This document shows positions 53,101 through 62,400 of a stretch of DNA of 64,000 nucleotides, in pieces. Made by a program: the position numbers and the translations under genes. Under the pieces are notes generated by a model, which saw only the letters and a program-made list of their open reading frames with translations, did not search any database and was not told the DNA's origin. This DNA is from Rhynchopus sp. YZ270_cl-10 (taxonomy: Eukaryota; Euglenozoa; Diplonemea; Diplonemida; Diplonemidae). Position 1 is the first letter of the stretch, and every line of letters begins with the position of its first letter. The stretch lies in assembly GCA_964035575.1 (NCBI GenBank), contig OZ037833.1, forward strand, positions 496,001 through 560,000, in the 5' to 3' direction.

Positions 53101-53848
53101 AGCCGTCCTCGCACTGCACGTTGCAGAGCGTCCCTGCAGTAATGTCGTGCACTGCCCCGTTGCACTGCAGCAGCGAGTCCGGCACCACGTGTGCGGGCAC
53201 GTCGGGCTGCGTTGTGCACATAGCACTCCCCACAGCGACACTCAGCGGCAGGAAGAACTGGCGTGAATCATCCATCGAGCACGGGTCGTGCAGGTCGTCC
53301 CCGAAGCCCGCTCGCAAGTCCTCCTCATGGCCCGACGTGTACACCTCGTACACGCCCGACACGGGCAGGGTCACTGCCACAGAGTACCACGCGGTGATCG
53401 TCGCAACCTCCCGCTGCTCCGTTAGGCATGTGTGCGGTGTCTCGGACCCGGTGCGCCCGACTGCGTACAGCTCGACGCTGCCTGCGTCGTAGCAGGTCAG
53501 GGTGCTGTCTGCGGGGTATGCATTCGAAGGGATGTTTGCCGCAATCGTGTCTGCGAGATCTGACACCGTCAGCCCTGCAGACGACACGGGTGTGTCAAGC
53601 TCATGCTTCTGTGTGAACTTCTCCACCGTCCGCACAGCGGTGGTTGCACGAAGGATTACACTTGCAGATATTGTGTTTCCAACCCTGGGATCATCATCGA
53701 AATCGCCATCCCCCGCATGTGTCGCAATCCACAGCCGCACCGTGCCCGGCTCCGACACAGCTGTGGACGAGCACACCCCCACATTGATTGCCTCCACACA
53801 GCACGCAAACAACACTGCTGCGCACAGCTGCAGGACTGGCAGCTTCAT
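50108..53848 (-). CDS. Secreted Sushi-like / Pro-Thr stalk / WD40 protein, long-stalk form
   Basis: About 1,246 residues from the ATG at 53848 (MKLPVLQLCAAVLFACCVEA, signal peptide). Same order as the gene at 25622: Cys-containing N-domain, two Sushi/CCP-like modules, stalk, WD40 C-terminus (ends SHDGTLLLWNL). The stalk here is about 570 residues of near-perfect TPAPPTPAPDTAEPTAEPTA-type repeats, fourteen DTAEP-containing units. The short-stalk paralog has an unrelated, irregular Pro/Thr stalk. The N-domain differs at residues 35-65, where HAGDGDFDDDPRVG replaces HRDADAGGGVV. The stalk probably extends the WD40 head from the cell or matrix and is a likely O-glycosylation substrate (inference). 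No membrane anchor. Confidence 0.85.
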   Translation of the reverse strand: MKLPVLQLCAAVLFACCVEAINVGVCSSTAVSEPGTVRLWIATHAGDGDFDDDPRVGNTISASVILRATTAVRTVEKFTQKHELDTPVSSAGLTVSDLADTIAANIPSNAYPADSTLTCYDAGSVELYAVGRTGSETPHTCLTEQREVATITAWYSVAVTLPVSGVYEVYTSGHEEDLRAGFGDDLHDPCSMDDSRQFFLPLSVAVGSAMCTTQPDVPAHVVPDSLLQCNGAVHDITAGTLCNVQCEDGYLPVGDLVCEEDPMDSTSADWSTSFSCVAQTCALPDYRLSNNDDISGQVYGLLPPCTRFTAVGTECEFSCLASSLVGRGSIVCDSMGNWQEGSNYGSCTGPDTPYPTHVTSSPPTNSPPTPAPPTPAPDTAEPTAEPTAEPTSAPATPAPATPAPPTPAPPTPAPPTPAPDTAEPTAEPTAEPTSAPATPAPATPAPPTPAPPTPAPPTPAPDTAEPSAEPTAEPTSAPATPAPATPAPPTPAPPTPAPDTAEPTAEPTAEPTSAPATPAPATPAPPTPAPPTPAPDTAEPTAEPTAEPTSAPQTPAPATPAPPTPAPPTPAPPTPAPDTAEPTAEPTAEPTAEPTSAPATPAPATPAPPTPAPPTPAPPTPAPDTAEPTAEPTAEPTSAPATPAPATPAPPTPAPPTPAPPTPAPDTAEPTAEPTAEPTSAPATPAPATPAPPTPAPPTPAPDTAEPTAEPTAEPTSAPATPAPATPAPPTPAPPTPAPPTPAPDTAEPTAEPTAEPTSAPATPAPATPAPPTPAPPTPAPPTPAPDTAEPTAEPTAEPTSAPATPAPATPAPPTPAPPTPAPDTAEPTAEPTAEPTSAPQTPAPATPAPPTPAPPTPAPPTPAPDTAEPTAEPTAEPTSAPQTPAPATPAPPTPAPPTPAPDTAEPTAEPTAEPTSAPATPAPPTPAPPTNAPESTCEATASRECAWRVVPSGRLLAVAFSADGSRVATGSDDGVRVYDSTTGVQVAKLACADFASYDVTFSSDGARVAVGGAGGRVVVCNAVTGALEATVVEMSVGTVHVRRVRFTPDARFLVASGGGSDVYTRVYNMSSVSLEPVTVIHKHTHEVAFSADGALLATSWGTEVDEVVTVWRVQNGDKVAELPSLAARVTALSFSASGDELLRGMDNGTVRVSTWDGGAVGEGAVTERLVLEMQTKTVFDARHSPNGALLAAVGEGEVTVWHAAGSVAHQLYGHTRAGLPRLAFSPDSTRLATASHDGTLLLWNL
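51042..52760. repeat. Coding minisatellite of the Pro/Thr stalk
   Basis: Fourteen units of about 111 or 126 bp (the shorter lack one 15-bp TPAPP block), in frame on the minus strand. One unit has an extra TAEP (52085-52115). Other variation is limited to a few codons (SAPA/SAPQ, one SAEP). The lack of stops on the opposite strand produces long false ORFs there. Confidence 0.95.
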
Positions 53849-54374
53849 GTTCGGTTGCCGAATAAAATATAATCTGTGTGATAGTTTGAAGGTCGGGATA
53901 ATAAGGGGGACTGTCAGAGAGAAGTGAAGCAGATGTGCAGACACTCTTGCTCATTCGTTCCTGAAGTACGGACGAAGGATGGATGCGATCAGCAAACGAC
54001 AAACAACACATAAACGGAGAAAGGAGACATTTGCAGGGGTGCCGTTTGGCTAGGGAAGGCCCATTATTCCAATCCATGTTACAATGCACGGCGGGGTCCA
54101 CACACCCGAGGGTCCGTAAATTTTACGGACCCTCTTTACGGACCCTCAAGTGCGGACCCGGGTCCGTAATTACGTACCCTAGGGTCCGTAATTACGGACC
54201 CTAGGGTACGTAATTACGTGGTCTAAGGTGGGAAATCACTGTTTGGATGTGTGACTGCTGGTCGAAAAGCCCTGGGAGCAAACCGAGTGGTACACAGGTA
54301 CCACATGATAGACCATGATCATGTGGGCCTATCCCAAGTTACATACCGAAAAAAGTCGTGAGCTCGGTTAGTTG

Positions 54375-55470
54375 TCAAAGATGTCTTCCACCATGCACTG
54401 AGGAGATAATGATCCAACAATTTACAAGAAAGATTACTTAACCTACTGCTGGAAATTGCCAGGTCGTAGTAACACACAAAGTGTGCCTCCGTTCGGGAAG
54501 ACCGGATATTCTAGAGACCAAAAAGGCCTCAAGAATATCTTCCGGTAGTCAAGGTATAACCGAATGAACGGCCCAAGACCCCCGTGGAGAAGTTAAATGT
54601 TGTAATGCTATCAAGTAGAAACTGCGAACACTGTCTTACCCTCCTCAATACATGGTGGAATATTTCTTTGACAACAAACCGAGCTCAAGAGTTTTTAAAC
54701 TTCCCTGAGGGAATGCGAGACGCAAAATTTACCACCAGACCCTGTCTTCGTGCACCTTCGGTGCAACGCTGCAGACAGGCCAAACTGCGTTGGACTCAGA
54801 GGAATGCCTGCTGTGCAGTGTATCAATGAGAACCAAGTCCCAGCAACAAGGGGCGCCTTTTGGCGGGCGTTGTTGAGGGTGTTTGGGGTGCAAAGTTTTC
54901 CACAATTTTGATGCGCGGGTACAGAAGTGTTGTCTTGTTCTTTCATCTTTAGGAATGTAAATGTCAATCGCGTTTAACGACCACTAGGGCTTGTTCAGTG
55001 AACCCACAAGGGGTCGAAGGGGGTTGGTTATCCCATAGCTATCAAAGGTTGTGTCGACCAGGCTAATCCACTATGTTACGCTGTACGTTGTTAAATCCGA
55101 AGAAATAACACTTTAGCAGCCGCAGGAAGTTTGTTAAAAAGAGTGCCTCACGCTACACAAACCACCACCCGCGATTGACTTAGATGTTATAACAAAGAGA
55201 ATTCAGAACAAAACAACACCCTGCCCCATACACACTAAATTGTCATGCTTCAAGAGCATGCCTGGGCCAAAATTACTGTTGACCAAAAAGGCAACAAGAC
55301 CACCCACAAGGAGTGTGAATTGTGCACTGGTTTTCTGGGGGAACGCAATATTTTCTTGTGTCTAGTCCTCCGCAAGCAGAGGACAGACTTTCCGGAAGGT
55401 TTCCAAAGTCGAATTTCTTGCACTAGCTATGCTCCCTTGGTCAATGGCTATAGCAGTGACTGACTAAGTG
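54375..55470 (+). mobile_element. Core copy of the 12.6 kb transposon, inside the 4 kb element
   Basis: Inverted relative to 12950-14150. Blocks include GDNDPTIYKKDYLTYCWKLP near the start and KGNKTTHKECELCTGFLGER near 55280. Several frame changes separate them and its own termini are gone. Confidence 0.65.
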
Positions 55471-56120
55471 TACCCACCCCCCTCCACCCAGATCTTCGTC
55501 CGCAAACTCAGAATAGATTGATGCGGGTAGATTTTGAGTTGTTGAATGTCGGACCGCGGTGAAGCTTCTCATCGCAATCGCGGGTGCAGTTCAGACTTCA
55601 CGATCCTGTATAAGTGTAAATGTGGGGTGTGATTAAGTTATGGTATACAAACGTAGTAGTCGGGAAAGGTGAGGTTAATAAAAAAGGCTATTTATTGCCG
55701 TGAAATAAGATAGATTTTTTCCACGCTACAGGTCGAGAGAGTGACCTGCTGCACAAATGGTTCGAGTGAAGCGAGGTGAATTATGTGAAGCGGTAACGAG
55801 CGCCTGTGGAACCAAATAGAAACGTAACACTCATCACACGATAAAACCCATGGGAGAGGTTGTGGTGAAACGCACACACCTCGACCTGAGGAGTGGCTCT
55901 GCAGCGCGGTTCGTCCCCAGAACCGCAAGTGTGTTCAAAATGCTTTGTTTCTATTTCCTCCTTCATGTCATGAGGTGACACAAAATGATTGGTGCGTAAA
56001 AAAATAGCTATTTAATAGTGTGAACATTACGCGTTTATTTCGAGTTGAAAACACGAACAAGTTGAAATATGCGGCATTTTTTTGTTCAATCTTCACTAGT
56101 AACTGAAAGTTAAACATAAT
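55471..56120. other. Unassigned stretch within the 4 kb element
   Basis: No supported gene. It contains GAGTGAAGCGAGGTGAATT, a weak relative of the GCCGAGCG hairpin words. Confidence 0.35.
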
Positions 56121-56182
56121 TACATACCTTGTCTTCCCCGTAACCTGCGCCTTCGCTGCTTTTAAGGTGCTTTCTCTGGGTG

Positions 56183-56329
56183 CCCAGTACCCAGTACCCA
56201 GTACCCAGTACCCAGTACCCAGTACCCAGTACCCAGTACCCAGTACCCAGTACCCAGTACCCAGTACCCAGTACCCAGTACCCAGTACCCAGTACCCAGT
56301 ACCCAGTACCCAGTACCCAGTACCCAGTG
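56183..56329. repeat. (CCCAGTA)n microsatellite, 21 copies
   Basis: Perfect 7-bp array, the inverse unit of 12661-12750. The 60 bp before it (GCGCCTTCGCTGCTTTTAAG region) match the sequence beside the other array. Confidence 0.9.
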
Positions 56330-56579
56330 TCTTCGAGAACCTAAAAATGCGTTTTGTTGAAATTTTCTGGCTTTTTCTGAACTTTTCCCAGCTACTTTTC
56401 TGGTCGTAGCCGACTTTTCTGATCGAGTAGCTATTTTCACTTTTCTGGTGTATGAGTAGGTTTTCTGGGTGGGAGACTGGATTCTGGGTACAGTGGTGTG
56501 TCTGGGCACCCAGGCACCTGGGTACTGGTGTATTTTCGGCCCAGGTACCCCGGTACACGGTACACTGGTGTACAAGGAA

Positions 56580-56940
56580 AAAAGTCGTGAAAAAGCAACC
56601 ACAGCTCCACATGACAAACACAAAAGTGTCCAGTCACGTGGGGCATTCATGCACTGAGGAGATAATGATCCAACAATTTACAAGAAAGATTACTTAACCT
56701 ACTGCTGGAAATTGCCAGGTCGTAGTAACACACAAAGTGCGCCTCCGTTCGGGAATACCGGATATTCTGGAGACCAAAAAGGCCTCAAGAATATCTTCCG
56801 CTGGTCAAGGTATAACCGAGTGAACGGCCCAAGACCCCCGTGGAGAAGTTAAATGTTGTAATGCTATCAAGTACAAACTGCGACCACTGTCTTACCCTCC
56901 TCAATGCATGGTGGAAGATGTCTTTCACAACAAATATCCT
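56580..56940 (+). mobile_element. 5' part of the transposon core, second copy in the 4 kb element
   Basis: AAAAAGTCGTGAAAAAGCAA through GGCATTCATGCACTGAGGAG to CCTCAATGCATGGTGGAAGA, matching the inverse of 13850-14200 and 54375-54660. It stops abruptly at a short CACAGGTA repeat (56942-56965). Confidence 0.65.
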
Positions 56941-57559
56941 GTACACAGGTACACAGGTACACAGGTAAAACCCGTTAAAATTGTGTGTGAAAGTTAAAAA
57001 TAGCTATATTTGCATTTTTCGCCCAGCATTGAGGACACATAGGCCCACCAAGGGCAATTTTGTGATGTCAAAAAAAATTTTTTTTCGGCCCAAAAATTGA
57101 CTTGTTTTCGGTAAAACCCACTAAAAATTGTGGTACTCTAAACTGCGTTTTAGACCCCCACAGATGCTCAAAAGTGCCAAATTTTGCTTTTAATGGCCTC
57201 AAATCGTCGAAATTAGCCCTAAACGGGGGCAAAAAAAATTTTTCGAGAGTCCCTTTCCCTGGGAGGCTCCGTAATTACGTACCCTAGGGTCCGTAATTAC
57301 GGACCCTAGGGTACGTAATTACGGACCCTAGGGTACGTAATTACGTACCCTAGGGTCCGTAATTACGTACCCTAGGGTACGTAATGACACTCCGTAAAGA
57401 GGGAGTGTCCTAACATGCCGTTTTACGGACCCTCGGGGTGTGCGGACCCCGCCGTGTGTTACTTGAAATGGGGTCCAAAACCCCCCCCCCCCCCCCCCCC
57501 AACGAGCAAAAAAAATTTTGGGAATCACGGTTTCCCCCCTAAGTTACAGGGGGGCCCTG

Positions 57560-57905
57560 TACAAAACCTAAGGGGGGGTCCGAAAAAATTTTCCCACCCA
57601 CAAAAAATCAAAAAAAAAAATTTTTTTTTTCCGATTCTCGGGAGACTGTGCGTGCCGTGATGGGGTCATTTTGCGCTGAGAAATGAGTTTTTTTGGCCTA
57701 AAATGCATGTGTCAGTTTTTAGGTGAAAATACACCCAAAACTGACACATGCATTTTAGGCCAAAAAAACTCATTTCTCAGCGCAAAATGACCCCATCACA
57801 GCACGCACAGTCTCCCGAGAATCGGGAAAAAAAATTTTTTTTTTCGATTTTTTGTGGGCAAAAATTGGTCAAAAAAATTTTCCGACCCCAATTTGTACCG
57901 TTGAA
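57560..57905. repeat. Giant near-perfect hairpin
   Basis: Arms of about 150 bp centred near 57728: GAGAAATGAGTTTTTTTGGC / GCCAAAAAAACTCATTTCTC, then GATTCTCGGGAGACTGTGCG / inverse, with a loop of roughly 15 bp. It is bounded by poly-C tracts at 57479-57500 and 57949-57976. Confidence 0.8.
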
Positions 57906-58137
57906 AAAAAAAAATATTCCATCCTAAGTAACAAAATTCCCGCCCCCAGACCCCCCCCCCCCCCCCCCCCCCCCCCATTGTTACATTGTAACATGGATTG
58001 GAATAATGGGCCTTCCCCTACGTAAAGCAAAAAGAAGGGGGGAAGTGCGATGCGTTTTCTCTAGCATATCTACGTACAAACACGGCAGTAGGGGGGGCGT
58101 GGGGATGGGGAAGGGGAAGCACAAAAAACAAAGTTGC

Positions 58138-58176
58138 CAAGATGAACCTAAGCCTCGTGTGCTCAGTCACCTAATA
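58138..58176. repeat. Dispersed hairpin, diverged copy
   Basis: AAGATGAACCTAAGCCTCGT then GTGCTCAGTCACCTAATAA; the inner stem is weakened. Another variant at 58652-58684 keeps TAAGCC / GGCTTA around TCTCGTC. Otherwise 58177-58852 shows only two direct repeats of a GATGAAGGCACAAT word (58213 and 58311) and no gene. Confidence 0.5.
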
Positions 58177-58852
58177 AACTACACAATATAAAGTAAAGTA
58201 TTTTGTTAAGTGACGATGAAGGCACAATAAAAGTTGACCGTAAACCCAAAAGCCCTCTCAACAGTGTACCTCGGTACAATGACTGGTCCGCCGGGTGGAT
58301 CCCCTACCATGATGAAGGCACAATGAAAGTGCAGTCGACGAGTTTTACAAGGGGGTTTCCTTGTGAAAATACAGTTGAAATATAAGTTATTCCCCCCAGT
58401 GAGCGACCGTTATACGTGGCCACTTCAAGGTCGAACGTGTGGAGCCCCTAATAGGTATGGCCCTGTACAGTCCCCACCCACATCTTCCTGTAGAACATCC
58501 CTTCAAAACGTTTTCCCCAACGTACTTTCTACAGAACTGTTTTTTGTTTTTGCTTTCAACAAATCTGGAGGGCGATAACGAACTGCACGCACGCATACAC
58601 ACGATTACCACGAGGATGTATGCAGGTACGTAAAGAAAAGTATATACGACGAACGGTAAGCCTCTCGTCGGCTTAGTGAACCGGAAAACCTGGAAAACTG
58701 AACAGATGAATGTGCCCCTCTGCGCATTATACAATTCCCTAAAAATGCTGCAATACCTGCAAAAAAAGGGTAGGGGGCAAAGGGAAAAATTCCCTATCGT
58801 TCGAAAGTTCGCCCTGAACAATATTCTATTTTTTTTTTTCCTTTCATAGCTA

Positions 58853-59270
58853 GAGAATGCGCATCATGCGCATGATGCGCATAATTGTGTTATGCGCATA
58901 TTTTTTGTGTGTTTTTTTTATGTCATGCGCATACAAAAAAACAAAAGTGGATGCGCATATTTTTTTGTGTTTTTCTTCATGCGCATGTTTTTTTGTGTTT
59001 TTTTGGTATGCGCATATCACATATGTGTGATGCGCATACCAAAAAAACACAAAAAAACATGCGCATGAAGAAAAACACACAAAAAATATGCGCATCAGAA
59101 TGCGCATAATGCGCATAACGCGCAAAATTTTGTGTGTTTTTCTAATTGCGATCTTTTTGTTGATTTTTTTAATGCGCATAATTTTGTGTTTTTCTCTTCA
59201 CAAAAACACAAAAAAATATGCGCATGACAATTTGTGTTTTTTACACAATTTGCGCATGATGCGCATTCTG
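58853..59270. mobile_element. ATGCGCAT-rich palindromic element, 418 bp, TA-flanked
   Basis: Ends GAGAATGCGCATCATGCGCA and TGCGCATGATGCGCATTCTG, with TA at 58851-58852 and 59271-59272. The octamer ATGCGCAT occurs more than fifteen times, spaced by TTTTTGTGTTTTT-type words, and 58951-59097 forms a nearly perfect hairpin. It lies just downstream of the minus-strand gene that ends at 59453. Confidence 0.7.
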
Positions 59271-59452
59271 TATCTATGTCCTTTTTGTTCTTTTTTTGTT
59301 TTTCATTTCTCTTTTTTTACAAACCACACTCACACATTTTATTCTATTTTTACGCCCATTCGTTCCTACAATGCCATAAAAGGCGGCACACAAAGCAACA
59401 CAATGCACCACAATGCACCACAATGCACTACATCCAACCTGTCTAGCAAAGT

Positions 59453-62400
59453 CTACACGACAGGCTGTCTGGACATCAATGCCGCAAGCTGCCCCTTCTG
59501 CACTGCGAGGAGCGAATCCTTTTCCAGCAGGCCCCGCTTCTGCTCACTGAGCGCGGTGTCCTTTTCGTGGAGCTGTGCCTCAAGCTTGAGCACGTCGTCT
59601 CGGAACTGCGCCTGCACGCTGGCCAACGTCGCCTGCGAGTCTGCGAGGACAAGCTGCAGCTGCTCCCACGGCGCCTTCATCCCTTCGTTCTCCTTTGCCA
59701 TACGCTGCACCGAGGCCTCTGCAGACGCGACCCTTTCCTCTGCAGTTCTCCTGCACACCGTTGCCTCTTCTGCTGCTGCATTTGTCTGCGTCAGTGTCGC
59801 GGTCGCTGTCTGAAGCTCGCTGCTCAACCGCTTATTCTCGACCGTCAATGCCGCTACCTGAGCACTCATCGCCTGCGATCCATCTGCAGCATCGCGATGC
59901 GCTGTTACCACTTGGTCTAACTCCCCTACCTTCAGGGTGAGGGCATCGTTTGCTCCGGTAAGGTCTTGGACGATCCGGCGGAGTGTGACAATCTCGTCGG
60001 CAGAAGCTGCCTGCCCGCGGCGGCTTGCGTCTCTCTCGGATTCCAGCTCCTGAACTGCACCGGTCAAAGCGGAGTTGATGCTCTTCAGTTCAGTGTAGTC
60101 GCGCTCGAGGGAGGTGATGGCATCGCGGTACTGCGCGTTGATGCTCTGTTCGACGCCTTCGGCGGAGGCCTGTATGGCAGCTCGGTCGGCATCCATTTTG
60201 ATTGCATTTTCGCGAAGTTGGAGGACCTCGGTTTGCAGAGAGCTGACTTCGGAGGTGAGGTGCGTGGTGTGCTCATTCGCTGCCTGCGCGTGGTGGAGGT
60301 CGGCGGTGGTCTGCTGCAAGGTGGTGAGCGCGGTGTGCAGCTCTGCTTTGAGGGCGTCGCGTTCAGTACGGAGGGAGTGTGCTTCTGCAGCAGCTTGGCT
60401 GGCTTGTTCGCCGAGGGAGACGCTGAGGTTCGCTGAGGAGCGTAGTGTGTCGAGCTCTGCACGGAGCTGTGCCAGCTCCATCTCTGCAACGCGCGCTGCC
60501 GTCTCAGCGGCGCCGGCAGCATGGAGGGTGCTTTGCTGTTCACGGCGCATTTCCTCGCATCGGAGCTGTGCCTCCGTGATCTCCTTCTCCCAGACCCCTT
60601 CGGAACCGAGACGCGAACACAACTGGTTCCGCAGCTGGCTCTCCGAGGATTCTGCGGAAACGCACTTCGCAGAAGCATCACTAAGCTGCCTCAACAGATC
60701 GGCACGCTCTTTTGTGAGCTCGCCGATGTGACTGCGTTGGAGAAGCACTTCATGCTCGCTGGTAGCGCACTGTCCAGCAAGCTCGCTGCTCAACTCATGA
60801 ACCCTCGACTCCGATTCTAGCAACCGAGCGGAGGCGTCACCGAGTTGCTGAAGGGCGTGGCTCCGCTCTGCGGCAATGTCAGACAGCTGTGCTTTGCACA
60901 ACGCCAACTCCTGCTCCCACGACGGCTGTCTTGCGATCAACTCCCCTTCTCTAAGCCGTGCCATCTGCGCCTCATGCTCTGTACGCTCCAATATGAGGGT
61001 CTGCTTCAACATCACTACCTCATCCAACGCGGCATTGTGCGTACTGTGCACCGCCTCCCGCTCCGTCATGAGAATTGAGGTCACCCTCGACAACTCATTT
61101 TGAAGAGAAGCCGAATGCGATTCAGCAGTGTCTGCACGAGAACGCAGCTCCGCCAGCTCTATACATTGGTCAGGGAGGGTGGCAGGCAGGGACGTCGGGG
61201 AGAAGACGACTTCGCCAGATGAATTAGGAGGAGGTGGAGGAGGAGGAGGAGGTTGTGCGGAGGCATTGCGAAGGTTGAGCTCTGTCTGGTATTGCAAATC
61301 CCGTTGGAGGTGCGTCGTGGCGGAACGCAGTTCATGTAGTTCTGCCTCGCCTGCTGCGCGTTTGGCAATCTCTTCTTCAAGTCTTGCGTCAAACTCTGCC
61401 TTTTTCTCTGCAAGGAACTGCCTCACATCTACCCCTAGGTCTTCATTTTGCGAAACCCCTTTTGCCAAAACCTGTCTAGCCGCATCCAATTCCGCTTCGA
61501 CAACCCGGATCTGCCCGTCCCTCGCTTTGACCATACCAGACAGCATCTGAACCTCAGTCTGCAGTGCCGAGGTGTCCTGCGGGGAGGCCGGGGTTGCCCT
61601 TTGAGATTCCTCTTTGATTCTGCTCTCAAAACTGTCCATAAGCTTTGTGGTCGCCGCACGGTGCTGTTTTTGGAGGGCATCGACGTCAGCAGTTCTCGTA
61701 TTATGAAGCACCTCAAGCTCTCTGCGCAGAGTAGACACCTGATCCGATTCTGATAGCGATGGAGTTGTCCAGATGCGCACCGCACCGTCTGCAGAGCAGG
61801 TCCACACCCTCGTTTGTGTCTGCCTTTGAACAACCTGCGCAAGCTGAATGGAGTTTCTTTGCCACGCTGCTCCTCCAGCCTCAGAGGGACTCAATTTCTG
61901 TAATACCACCATTCTTGCAGGGTCCCACAACAACATTACCCCATGTTTATCCGTCGTAATAACCCTCCCATCATCAGGCACCGACACCACCTGGCTTATA
62001 GGTGCGTCATGAGAGTTTTGATGTCTCCCCTCCAAATCATTGCTGTGTTCGTTCCAAACGCAAATCGCCCCGTCTTCCCCTCCACTCCACAGCCGTTGCG
62101 TCGTTTGCGGGATGCAAAGACAAAGAACAGAACCAGCATGCGCCTTCTTCATGACAGCAGAGGTTTGCGCTGTGGGGCTCCACGCTCTAATCGTTGTATC
62201 ATCTGAACCAGTAAATAGCAGGCCCCGACCTACATCTGTCACAATACACCGAATCGCATTGGAATGACCCGATAACACCCCCAACTGCTGCGGCGCCTCG
62301 CCACGAACCGGAAGCCACTTTACCACCTTCCAATCCTGGCCCCCTGAATACACATACTGCGCGTCTACATGCAATGTGGTGACACATCCACTGTGTACCC

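Larger units (their letters stand above)
54053..58018. mobile_element. 4 kb composite inverted-repeat element
   Basis: Left end GGGAAGGCCCATTATTCCAA then TCCATGTTACAATG; right end is its inverse (CATTGTAACATGGATTGGAA then TAATGGGCC), with TA at 54051-54052 and 58019-58020. Inside both ends are ACCCTAGGGTCCGTAATTAC palindromes (54105-54215 and 57265-57390). The middle holds two copies of the 12.6 kb transposon core in the same orientation, a (CCCAGTA)n array, and a giant hairpin near the right end. No intact gene. Confidence 0.75.
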
